From positions 1,839,853-1,903,852 of the forward strand of contig CAWAFX010000002.1 in NCBI GenBank assembly GCA_963781495.1: a DNA stretch of 64,000 bases, written 5' to 3'. The translations under genes and the position numbers were made by a program. Positions 32,142-39,276 of this stretch are shown here, in pieces (the stretch's first letter is position 1; every line of letters begins with the position of its first letter). The DNA comes from Mayfieldus sp963781495 (GTDB taxonomy: Bacteria > Actinomycetota > Thermoleophilia > Solirubrobacterales > 70-9). The notes under the pieces are model-generated. The model was not told the DNA's origin, made no database searches, and worked only from the letters and a program-made list of their open reading frames with translations.

Positions 32142-33004
32142 GGGGTCTGGCCTGACTGGATCTGCTTGACGACGATGTCCTGCGCCGCCTGGATGTCGCG
32201 CTTCTGGGCCGCGATGAAGGCCTGATAGCGCTGCGGGGTGACCACGTTGACCTCGATCCGGTCGGCGGCGTAGGCGGCGCCGGAGAAGGTCGAGCTGCGG
32301 CCGTAGTAGGTGCCGAGCCGGTCGGCGCGGAAGGAGAGGCTGTTGGTCTTGCCGGGAACGGCGTCGAACTTGCCGCTCAGCTCGGGCACGAACCAGCCGT
32401 GCTGGACGTCGGTGCTGTCGAGGTTCAGCTGCACCGCGGTGTCGACCGGGACCACCAGCTTGTAATAGGAGAAGGCTCCGTTTGGATAGGTGTAGCGCCA
32501 GAGCCACTGCTGGCCGGTGGCGGTGATGATCAGCGGGTTGGCGGCGGTGCTGGGCGGCGGGGTCGCGTTGCCGATCGGCGCCGCGGCGCTGCCCTGGACC
32601 GAGGCGGAGGTGTGCAGGCCGGTGGCGCCGGTGGAGGGCAGGTTGTGCGCCTTCTGGGTGAAGACGACGCTGACCACGAACATCGCCGCGGCGAGCGCCG
32701 CCAGCACGGCGGTGACCCGGATCTGGATCCGGCGTCCACCGCGCAGTTGGCGCGGCTCGCGGCCACGGCGCTCGCGGAACTGGCCCACCGCCGCCAGCAG
32801 CGCCGCGTTGACCGCCACGATCAGCAGCATCGAGACGATGATCGCGATCCAGTAGAGGGTGTTGAGGTCGCCGGCGCCCGGCGAGTGCGCGGGCTCGGGC
32901 GAGACCAGGTTGGCAGCCGCCGGTGCCGCGGAGGCGGCGAGGGCGACTAGTACCGCCCCCAGTGAGGCAAGGAGGCGGCGGGCACGTGTCCGCGGCGGCG
33001 CCAA
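32138..33004 (-). CDS. COX2-like membrane protein lacking the CuA ligands
   Basis: 288-aa protein: signal sequence, two helices (about 47-70 and 95-118), then a cupredoxin domain. The aromatic patch WLWRYTYP and the first His (DVQHGWFVP) are kept. The CuA loop, CTELCGFGHSTM in ctaC of this window, is SSTFSGAAYAAD here in an ungapped alignment, so both Cys, the Glu, the second His and the Met are gone. The TTG at 33004 has TAGAAT 9 nt upstream. It is first gene of an operon with the COX1-like gene, ctaA and ctaB. A structural, assembly or sensing role is inferred. Confidence 0.9.
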   Translation of the reverse strand: MAPPRTRARRLLASLGAVLVALAASAAPAAANLVSPEPAHSPGAGDLNTLYWIAIIVSMLLIVAVNAALLAAVGQFRERRGREPRQLRGGRRIQIRVTAVLAALAAAMFVVSVVFTQKAHNLPSTGATGLHTSASVQGSAAAPIGNATPPPSTAANPLIITATGQQWLWRYTYPNGAFSYYKLVVPVDTAVQLNLDSTDVQHGWFVPELSGKFDAVPGKTNSLSFRADRLGTYYGRSSTFSGAAYAADRIEVNVVTPQRYQAFIAAQKRDIQAAQDIVVKQIQSGQTP

Positions 33005-33013
33005 GGCGCGGCC

Positions 33014-33019
33014 ATTCTA
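33014..33019 (-). promoter_or_regulatory. -10 box TAGAAT of the COX2-like operon
   Basis: The complement of 33014-33019 reads TAGAAT, 9 nt before TTG 33004. Sequence and spacing match the ctaC promoter at 18788-18793. Confidence 0.5.
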
Positions 33020-33027
33020 TGGATCAA

Positions 33028-33049
33028 CGGCGGCGAAACGCAGTGGAGC
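33028..33049. repeat. Short dispersed repeat, copy C (22 nt)
   Basis: Matches the first 22 nt of the repeat at 9931 at 20 positions (shared core GCGAAACG.AGTGGAGC). It lies in the divergent region between the COX2-like gene and the SCP2-R2 gene. Confidence 0.35.
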
Positions 33050-33085
33050 CCGCGGAGGCGTCGCCGTGCCCGTCACCGAGCCGGT

Positions 33086-33114
33086 TTGGCAGTCGCTCGC
33101 GCGAGTGGGACAAT
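33086..33114 (+). promoter_or_regulatory. Sigma70-like promoter of the SCP2-R2 gene
   Basis: TTGGCA (33086-33091), a 17-nt spacer and GACAAT (33109-33114) form a good vegetative promoter, giving a leader of about 25 nt that includes a GAGGAGGAA ribosome site. The spacer contains the 10-bp palindrome CTCGCGCGAG (33096-33105), a possible regulator site. Confidence 0.5.
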
Positions 33115-33146
33115 TGGCCGCTCAGCCAGACTCGCGAGGAGGAACG

Positions 33147-35033
33147 ATGGACCCCAGCACCGACCAGGTCACCGACGCCGGCCGATCCAACGGCAGCGCG
33201 GCGGGCTCCTCGGAGGGGACGATGGATGCGGCGATCCGGCGCATGGCCAAGCAGGATCCCGATCTGGCGGCGCGCCTGGTCGTGCACTCGCTCCCGGCTG
33301 CGGCAGCGGCGCTGCCGCCGGAGCTGAGCTGGCGTCTTTGCGTCGAGGGCCTCGGCGAATGGACCGTCAGCGGCTCCGAATACGGCGCCGCGTCGGTCGA
33401 GCCCGCCAACGGCGCCGGCGGCGAGGACTTCACCCTGCGCACCGACGCCGCGGGGCTGGCCCAGCTTGCGGCGGGCGGCAACCCGCTGACGATGATGTTG
33501 CGGCGCCGCCTGCGGCTCACCGGCAAGCGCCGCAAGGCGATGGCGCTGCGTCACCTGGACTCCGGTTCGGGACCGCGCAAGCTGGCCGCGATGGGGGTCA
33601 ACGTCGATCCCGACCTTCTCTACCGGGCCCTTGCCTACGCGGTAGACCCCGAGTGGACGCGCGGGCACAGCTTCCGGGTCGCCTTCGAGGTGATGGGGGA
33701 AGGCGGCGGCGAGTGGCTGGTCGAGGTCGACGACGGCCGGATCTCCGTTCAACCGGGCTCCACCAACGGCGCCGGCGAGCCGGACGCCACCGTGCGGCTC
33801 TCGCTCAATACTTGGATGCGGATCCTGCGCGGCGAGCTGAGTCCGACGACGGCGATGCAGTGCGGGCTGACGAGGGCCGAAGGCTCGCTCTACCCGGTGA
33901 CTCTGATCGGGCGCTGGGCCGACAGGGCCGAGGGCGTGGACGGGCCGGAGCTGGAGCGCGAGCGGGTTCAGCGGGCGCTGCAGCAGAGTCGCGTCGGCTC
34001 CTGGGGCTCGAGCTCGGACGGCGCCGGCTCCCGGACCATCGACCCCGCCCAGGGCGGCGCTGCGGCCAAGCGCGACAACCTGCTCGGCTACGAGCAGCTC
34101 TACGCGCTCTGGGAGAAGCGCAACTGGCGCGCCCACGAGCTCGACTTCTCGGTCGACCGCCTGCAGTGGCTGGTGACCCCGACCGAGGCCCAGCGCCACA
34201 CCGCCTGGACGATGTCGAGCTTCTACGTCGGCGAGGAGCGCGTGGCCGCCGACCTGGCGCCGTTCATGCTCGCCGCGCCGAGCGGCGAGATCGAGACCTT
34301 CCTCGCCACCCAGCTCGTCGACGAGACCCGCCACGCGGTCTTCTTCGACCGCTTCGCGGCCGAGGTGATGGCGCTTTCGGCCGGCGACATGCGGGCCCGC
34401 CTGCGCGAGGCCGAGGAGACGATGATCGGCCCCTGGCACTTCCTCTTCGACGACTCGCTGCGTGACGTCGCCCAGCGCCTGCTCCGCGATCCGGACGACC
34501 TCGGGCTCTTCGTCGAGGGCATCGTCATCTACCACATGGTCACCGAGGGAGTGCTCGCGATGACCGGCCAGCGGGTGATCCTCCAGTACACCGAGGACCA
34601 CGCCATCTACCCCGGCTTTCACCGGGGGTTCTCGCTCGTCGAGCAGGACGAGCACCGCCACATCGCCTTCGGAGTCCGCTTCCTGCGCGACGTCTGCGCC
34701 GAGCGGCCGGAGATGCGCGACGTGATCCTCAACACCCTGACCCGGCTTCTGCCCGAGGCGGCGCGGGTCTTCGTGCCCCCGGAGGCCGACCCGATGGCGA
34801 AGGAGTTCGTCAGCTACGACTACCACTCCTCGCAGGTCTGGGGCTTCGCCTACACCGCTCTGAAGCGCCGCATGGACGTGATCGGAGTCGAGATCCCGCC
34901 GGCCGATGAGCTGATGCCGGGACCGATCGACCCGCGCGGGCTGGAGGCCGGGCCGGTGGCGATGCCGGTCGACATCGCATCTGCCGCCGACCCGGGCGCC
35001 GAGCGCCCGAAGCGGGTCTGGCAGCGCGTCTGA
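33147..35033 (+). CDS. Double SCP2-like / R2-like diiron oxidase fusion
   Basis: 628-aa protein. Two SCP2-like lipid-binding regions (about residues 50-145 and 165-270) are suggested by SWRLCVEGLGEWTVSG and HSFRVAFEVMGEGGGEWLVEVDDG ... DATVRLSLNTWMRILRGE. A linker leads into an R2/ferritin-like domain (about 310-590) with metal ligands in YVGEERVA, DETRHAVFF, MVTEGVLA and DEHRHIAFG, i.e. the E, ExxH, E, ExxH pattern of ribonucleotide reductase R2 and R2lox. A strong GAGGAGGAA precedes ATG 33147. Probably an oxidase acting on a lipid delivered by SCP2 domains (inference); no partner R1 subunit is nearby. Confidence 0.8.
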   Translation: MDPSTDQVTDAGRSNGSAAGSSEGTMDAAIRRMAKQDPDLAARLVVHSLPAAAAALPPELSWRLCVEGLGEWTVSGSEYGAASVEPANGAGGEDFTLRTDAAGLAQLAAGGNPLTMMLRRRLRLTGKRRKAMALRHLDSGSGPRKLAAMGVNVDPDLLYRALAYAVDPEWTRGHSFRVAFEVMGEGGGEWLVEVDDGRISVQPGSTNGAGEPDATVRLSLNTWMRILRGELSPTTAMQCGLTRAEGSLYPVTLIGRWADRAEGVDGPELERERVQRALQQSRVGSWGSSSDGAGSRTIDPAQGGAAAKRDNLLGYEQLYALWEKRNWRAHELDFSVDRLQWLVTPTEAQRHTAWTMSSFYVGEERVAADLAPFMLAAPSGEIETFLATQLVDETRHAVFFDRFAAEVMALSAGDMRARLREAEETMIGPWHFLFDDSLRDVAQRLLRDPDDLGLFVEGIVIYHMVTEGVLAMTGQRVILQYTEDHAIYPGFHRGFSLVEQDEHRHIAFGVRFLRDVCAERPEMRDVILNTLTRLLPEAARVFVPPEADPMAKEFVSYDYHSSQVWGFAYTALKRRMDVIGVEIPPADELMPGPIDPRGLEAGPVAMPVDIASAADPGAERPKRVWQRV

Positions 35034-35059
35034 GCGCCCGCCCCGTACATTCCGCTCCC

Positions 35060-36016
35060 TTGGTTCGGTCGGGCGACAGCGGGGGTGGGGCGAAGGCGCG
35101 CTGGCTTGTCCGCGGGGCGGCAGCGGCCGCCGTGGCCGCCTCGGTGGGGGTGCCGCTGGTGCGGCGGCGCTTCCGCATCCCCACTGCGCTGACGGTGGCC
35201 GCGACCGCCGCCGGACCGTTGGCGACGACGGTGCTGTGGCCGCGCTCGAAGAAGCGCGACGCGGTGCTGTTCGCACAGCAGATGTGGGCCTTCACCATCG
35301 TCCACGAGCTGCCCTTCGACAAGCCGGAACGGCTGCGGGCCCGGCTGCGAAGCCGCTATCCGATCGTCAGCGACCGGCTGATCGGCGGCGGCCGACTGCC
35401 GACCCTGCGCCTCCAGGGCGCACTTGCCGGCCTCGGACGCGCCAACCTGCTCGACCGAACCCTCTCCTGGGTGCACTGGCTGTGGTTCATGGAGCCCCAC
35501 CTGTCGCTGACCTGGATCCTGATCCGCCACAACGACCGCTTCCCGCGCGCCGCCCGGCAGCTGGCGGCGACCTACGACGCCGGCTGCGCGATCTACTTCC
35601 TCGTCCCCACGGCGCCGCCCTGGTGGGCCTCGGAGCAGGGCCTGACCGAGGACAAGGTGCGGCGGATCATGGTCGAAGCCGGCGAGCAGACCTGGGGCCG
35701 CGCCTGGGAGCGGATGTACGACTCGCTCGGCGGCAACCCCTGGGCGGCGATGCCGTCGCTTCACTTCGCGACCTCGGTGATGGCGGCGATCCTGCTCTCG
35801 GAGGCGGGGCCGCTGGAGGGGGCCGTCGGCTGGGGCTACGCTCTCAGCCTCGGCTTCGCGCTCGTCTATCTCGGCGAGCATTACGTCACCGACCTGATCG
35901 CCGGCGCCCTGCTGGTCGCCGCGGTGCGGCGCGGCGAGCCCCTCGTCGAGCCCCTGGTGCTGCGCGTGAACCGTGCTTTGCAGGGGCTTGAGCGGGTAGC
36001 CGACGCAGAGGGATAG
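35060..36016 (+). CDS. PAP2-superfamily membrane phosphatase / phosphotransferase
   Basis: 318-aa membrane protein with about six helices. The PAP2/AUR1-like motifs are PTAPPWWA, AMPSLHFATSVMA (the SxxH motif) and YLGEHYVTDLIAG (the final catalytic His-Asp segment). The long N-terminal part before the first motif resembles inositol-phosphorylceramide-synthase-type proteins. TTG 35060 has TACATT at 35046-35051, 8 nt upstream. It lies between the SCP2-R2 gene and a flippase-like gene, suggesting a lipid-modification neighbourhood. Confidence 0.85.
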   Translation: MVRSGDSGGGAKARWLVRGAAAAAVAASVGVPLVRRRFRIPTALTVAATAAGPLATTVLWPRSKKRDAVLFAQQMWAFTIVHELPFDKPERLRARLRSRYPIVSDRLIGGGRLPTLRLQGALAGLGRANLLDRTLSWVHWLWFMEPHLSLTWILIRHNDRFPRAARQLAATYDAGCAIYFLVPTAPPWWASEQGLTEDKVRRIMVEAGEQTWGRAWERMYDSLGGNPWAAMPSLHFATSVMAAILLSEAGPLEGAVGWGYALSLGFALVYLGEHYVTDLIAGALLVAAVRRGEPLVEPLVLRVNRALQGLERVADAEG

Positions 36017-36052
36017 CGATCGTTCCCGGGTAGCATTCGGTCGCAGGAGAAA

Positions 36053-37216
36053 ATGAGCGAGGCCAGATCCCTCGAACGAGACGCAGAGGAAGAGGAGATC
36101 TCGGCGGACGTCGACAGGGGGGACGTCGGGCAGGAGCCCGATACCGACGAGATCAGCTTCTTCAGCGGCCGGCGCATAGCGCAGACGCTGGTCGTCGTTC
36201 TGCTGCTCATCTCGGCGATCTACTTCCTGTTCCCGAAGCTGATCGGCCTCGAGAGCGCGGTCGGCAAGCTTGGCGACGGCGATCCGAAGTGGATCGGGAT
36301 CGCAGTCGGCTTCAACGTCTTCGCCTACCTGAGCTTCGTCACCCTGTTCAAGGGGATCGTCGGCGGCGACATCCTGCCCTTGAAGTGGCGCGAGTCATAT
36401 GAGATCACGATGGCCGGGCTGGCCGCTTCACTTCTCTTCTCGGCCGGCGGCGCCGGGGGCGTGGCGCTCAACTACTGGGCCCTGCGCCGGGCCGGGATGG
36501 GAACCCGGCGCGCCGCCTGCAGGATGGTCGCTTTCCTGGTCCTGCTCTACGCCGTCTACGTGACCGCGGTGATCGTCTTCGGCGTCCTGCTGCGGACCGG
36601 CGTGCTGTCCGGTGGGGCACCCGTGGAGCTGACCGTGATCCCGGCCGCGATCGCGGGCCTCGTGATCGCGCTCGGGCTCTTGATCACTCTGGTTCCCGGG
36701 GACCTGCAGCGTCGCCTCGAGGGCTTCAAGAGCGGCGGGCGCATCGCCCGCCTCGCGCACCGCCTCGCCCCGGTCCCGGAGACCGCGGCGCGCGGGGTGC
36801 GGACCGCGATCGAGGTCGTCCGCCATCCCGGTGGCGGCTGGATCGCGATCGTCGGGGCGGTCGGATACTGGGTCGCCAACGTCGGCATCCTCTGGGCGAG
36901 CTTCAAGGCCTACGGGGTCCAGGTCCCATTCGGCGTCGTCGTCCAGGGCTTCTTCGTCGGCCTGGCGGCCAACCTGTTCCCCTTCGCGCCGGCAGGGGTG
37001 GGGGCCGTGGACGCCGGGATGATCGGCGCCTTCGTCCTCTTCGGGCTGCCCAGCAACGACGTCTTCGCCGCCGTTCTGACCTATCGCCTCAACGCCTTCT
37101 GGCTGCCGATCCCGTTCGGTGTCGTCGCCTTCTTCCAGCTCCGCCACACGGTTCAGCGCTGGCGCGTCGAGGGCAAGCCGATCGACCGCGTCTCGCCGGC
37201 CTCGGCCGTGTCCTGA
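36053..37216 (+). CDS. LPG-synthetase-TM / UPF0104 family flippase-like protein
   Basis: 387-aa protein with an acidic cytoplasmic N-terminus (about 40 residues) and about eight helices. Family marks include LLFSAGGAGGVALNYWALRRAGM, AFKAYGVQVPFGVVVQGFFVG and the glycine-rich FPFAPAGVGAVDAGMIGAFVLFG. This family includes lysyl-phosphatidylglycerol synthase membrane domains and putative lipid flippases; no aminoacyl-transfer domain is fused here. CAGGAG lies 5 nt before the ATG. Follows the PAP2 gene by 36 nt. Confidence 0.85.
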   Translation: MSEARSLERDAEEEEISADVDRGDVGQEPDTDEISFFSGRRIAQTLVVVLLLISAIYFLFPKLIGLESAVGKLGDGDPKWIGIAVGFNVFAYLSFVTLFKGIVGGDILPLKWRESYEITMAGLAASLLFSAGGAGGVALNYWALRRAGMGTRRAACRMVAFLVLLYAVYVTAVIVFGVLLRTGVLSGGAPVELTVIPAAIAGLVIALGLLITLVPGDLQRRLEGFKSGGRIARLAHRLAPVPETAARGVRTAIEVVRHPGGGWIAIVGAVGYWVANVGILWASFKAYGVQVPFGVVVQGFFVGLAANLFPFAPAGVGAVDAGMIGAFVLFGLPSNDVFAAVLTYRLNAFWLPIPFGVVAFFQLRHTVQRWRVEGKPIDRVSPASAVS

Positions 37217-37237
37217 TCGGACCCGGGGGCCTGCCAA

Positions 37238-37256
37238 TACTTCAGAAAGTGAAGTA
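37238..37256. promoter_or_regulatory. Inverted repeat upstream of trxB
   Basis: TACTTCA-GAAAG-TGAAGTA is a perfect 7-5-7 inverted repeat centred about 35 nt upstream of the trxB start. The location and symmetry fit an operator for a dimeric regulator, perhaps redox-responsive. The regulator is not in the window. Confidence 0.5.
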
Positions 37257-37281
37257 ACATCCGGAGTACGGTCGAGACTGT

Positions 37282-38310
37282 ATGAATGAGGACCTTATGA
37301 ACGAGAACCACGACCCCAAGACCGAAGAGCTGATCATCGTCGGCGGTGGCCCCGCCGGCTACACGGCTGCCCTCTACGCCTCTCGCGCCAACCTCGAACC
37401 GCTTCAGATCGAGGGCTTCCAGTGGGGCGGCCAGCTGCAGAACACGACCGACGTCGAGAACTACCCCGGCTACCCCGAGGGGATCATGGGGCCGGAGATG
37501 ATGCAGCAGTTCCGCGCCCAGGCGGAGCGCTTCGGGACCCGCTTCATCACCGACGACGCCGACCGGATCGAGCTCTCCGACGGCGGCCTGCAGCGCGTCT
37601 GGCTCGGCGACGAGGAGTACAGGGCCAAGGCGGTCATCCTCTCGATGGGTGCGGAGCCGAAGCGGCTCGGCATCCCCGGCGAGCGCGAGCTTGCCGGTCA
37701 GGGCGTATCCACCTGCGGCGTCTGCGACGGCGCCTTCTTCAAGGGTGAGAAGGTGGTCGTGATCGGCGGCGGCGACTCGGCGATGGAGGATGCGATCTTC
37801 ATTTCCAAGTTCGCCAGCGAGCTGACGATCGTCCACCGCCGCGACGAGTTCCGCGCTTCGAAGATCATGCTCGAGCGCGCCCAGGCCGTCGACAACATCG
37901 ACTTCAAGACCCCGTACGTGCCGGAGGAGTTCGTCGCCGGCGACGACGGCAGGATCGCATCGGTTCGCCTCCGCCACTCCGAGACCGGCGAGGTCGAGGA
38001 GCTCGAGGTCGGCGGCGCCTTCGTCGCGATCGGACACGAGCCGCGCTCGGAGCTCGTCGCCGATCAGGTCGAGGTCGACGAGAACGGCTACGTCAAGGTC
38101 CAGGACGGATCGACGCGGACCAACCTCGGCGGCGTCTTCGCGGTCGGCGACCTGGTCGACCACACCTACCGGCAGGCGATCACCGCCGCCGGCACCGGCT
38201 GTATGGGGGCGCTGGACGCGGAGTGGTATCTGCGCGACCACCCGCCCTCTCCCGAGGCCCACTGGTTGCCCGAGGGCGAGCCGGTCGAAGTGGCTCCGCC
38301 GCGCCCCTAG
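37282..38310 (+). CDS. trxB: Thioredoxin-disulfide reductase
   Basis: 342-aa flavoprotein reducing thioredoxin with NADPH. FAD-binding GGGPAGYTAALYAS near the N-terminus, redox pair CGVCDG, NADPH-binding GGGDSAMEDA and C-terminal GVFAVGDLVD are all present. ATG 37282 is taken; an in-frame ATG 15 nt downstream (NENHDPKTEEL) is also possible. The C-terminus is extended by a Pro-rich tail (HPPSPEAHWLPEGEPVEVAPP). No trxA is adjacent. An inverted repeat upstream suggests regulation. Confidence 0.96.
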   Translation: MNEDLMNENHDPKTEELIIVGGGPAGYTAALYASRANLEPLQIEGFQWGGQLQNTTDVENYPGYPEGIMGPEMMQQFRAQAERFGTRFITDDADRIELSDGGLQRVWLGDEEYRAKAVILSMGAEPKRLGIPGERELAGQGVSTCGVCDGAFFKGEKVVVIGGGDSAMEDAIFISKFASELTIVHRRDEFRASKIMLERAQAVDNIDFKTPYVPEEFVAGDDGRIASVRLRHSETGEVEELEVGGAFVAIGHEPRSELVADQVEVDENGYVKVQDGSTRTNLGGVFAVGDLVDHTYRQAITAAGTGCMGALDAEWYLRDHPPSPEAHWLPEGEPVEVAPPRP

Positions 38311-38355
38311 CGGCGCTGATCTCACAGCCGCCGCTGCCCTACCGTTGTTGGGGCG

Positions 38356-39276
38356 ATGGATAGACGCGCGTGGGCGCTGCTGCTGATCCTGGGGGCGATC
38401 TGGGGCGCGTCCTACTTGTTCATCAAGATCGGACTGCGGGACCTCTCGCCGGGCATGGTCGCCTGGCTGCGGGTCCTGCTCGCGGCACTCGTCCTGGTGC
38501 CGCTGGCGCTCCGCAGCGCTGACGTCTCCTGGTGGCGGCGGCGCCTGCCGATGCTGGCGCTGGTCGGCCTGCTGCAGGTGGCGGGGCCGTTCGTCCTCAT
38601 CGCCCTCGGCGAGCAGCAGATCTCCTCGGCCCTGGCGGGGATCCTGGTCGCCTCGACGCCGCTCTTCACGGCACTGCTTGCGATCCGCTTCGACCAGGAG
38701 GAGCGCTCGACCGGCATTCGCCTGGTCGGGATCGGGCTTGGGTTCGTCGGCGTGGCGCTGCTGCTCGGCGTCGACCTCGGCGGCTCCGGCTCACAGTTGC
38801 TGGGCGGCGCCGCGGTGCTGCTCGCCGGGCTCGGCTACGCGGTCGCGGCGCTGCTCGCCAAGCACCGGCTCGGCGACGCCGAGCCGGTCTCGATCGCCGC
38901 CGGGGTGATGGTGGCGAGCGCGGTGCTGCTGGCACCGCTGGGGCTGGCCACACTGCCCGGCTCGGCGCCAGGCCTCGGACCGCTCGCCGCGGTCGCGGCG
39001 CTGGGACTGGTCGGCACCGGGGTCGCCTTCGCGATCTTCTACGCGCTGATCGCCAGCGTCGGCACCGCCCGGACCTACGTCGTCACCTACATCGCGCCCG
39101 GATTCGCGGTCGTCTACGGGGCGCTGCTTCTCGGCGAGTCGATCAGCGTCGCGACGGTCGCCGGTCTCGCCCTGATCGTCGGCGGCTCCTGGCTGGCGGC
39201 CGGCGGCGGTTCAGTGCGAAAAGAACCCGCGCCCGGTGCTGTGGCCGAGCTGGCCGTCGGCGACCAGGCGTCGTAG
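38356..39276 (+). CDS. EamA/DMT-family transporter
   Basis: 306-aa protein with ten helices arranged as two EamA repeats: LLLILGAIWGASYLFIKIGL...MVAWLRVLLAALVLVPL and ...LGLVGTGVAFAIFYALI...YVVTYIAPGFAVVYGALLLGE. It is probably a metabolite exporter with unknown substrate. TACCGT at 38340-38345 lies 10 nt before the ATG. The last helix ends at about 39207, and the remaining 22 codons overlap the convergent dehydrogenase gene, so the tail may be a read-through extension. Confidence 0.9.
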   Translation: MDRRAWALLLILGAIWGASYLFIKIGLRDLSPGMVAWLRVLLAALVLVPLALRSADVSWWRRRLPMLALVGLLQVAGPFVLIALGEQQISSALAGILVASTPLFTALLAIRFDQEERSTGIRLVGIGLGFVGVALLLGVDLGGSGSQLLGGAAVLLAGLGYAVAALLAKHRLGDAEPVSIAAGVMVASAVLLAPLGLATLPGSAPGLGPLAAVAALGLVGTGVAFAIFYALIASVGTARTYVVTYIAPGFAVVYGALLLGESISVATVAGLALIVGGSWLAAGGGSVRKEPAPGAVAELAVGDQAS

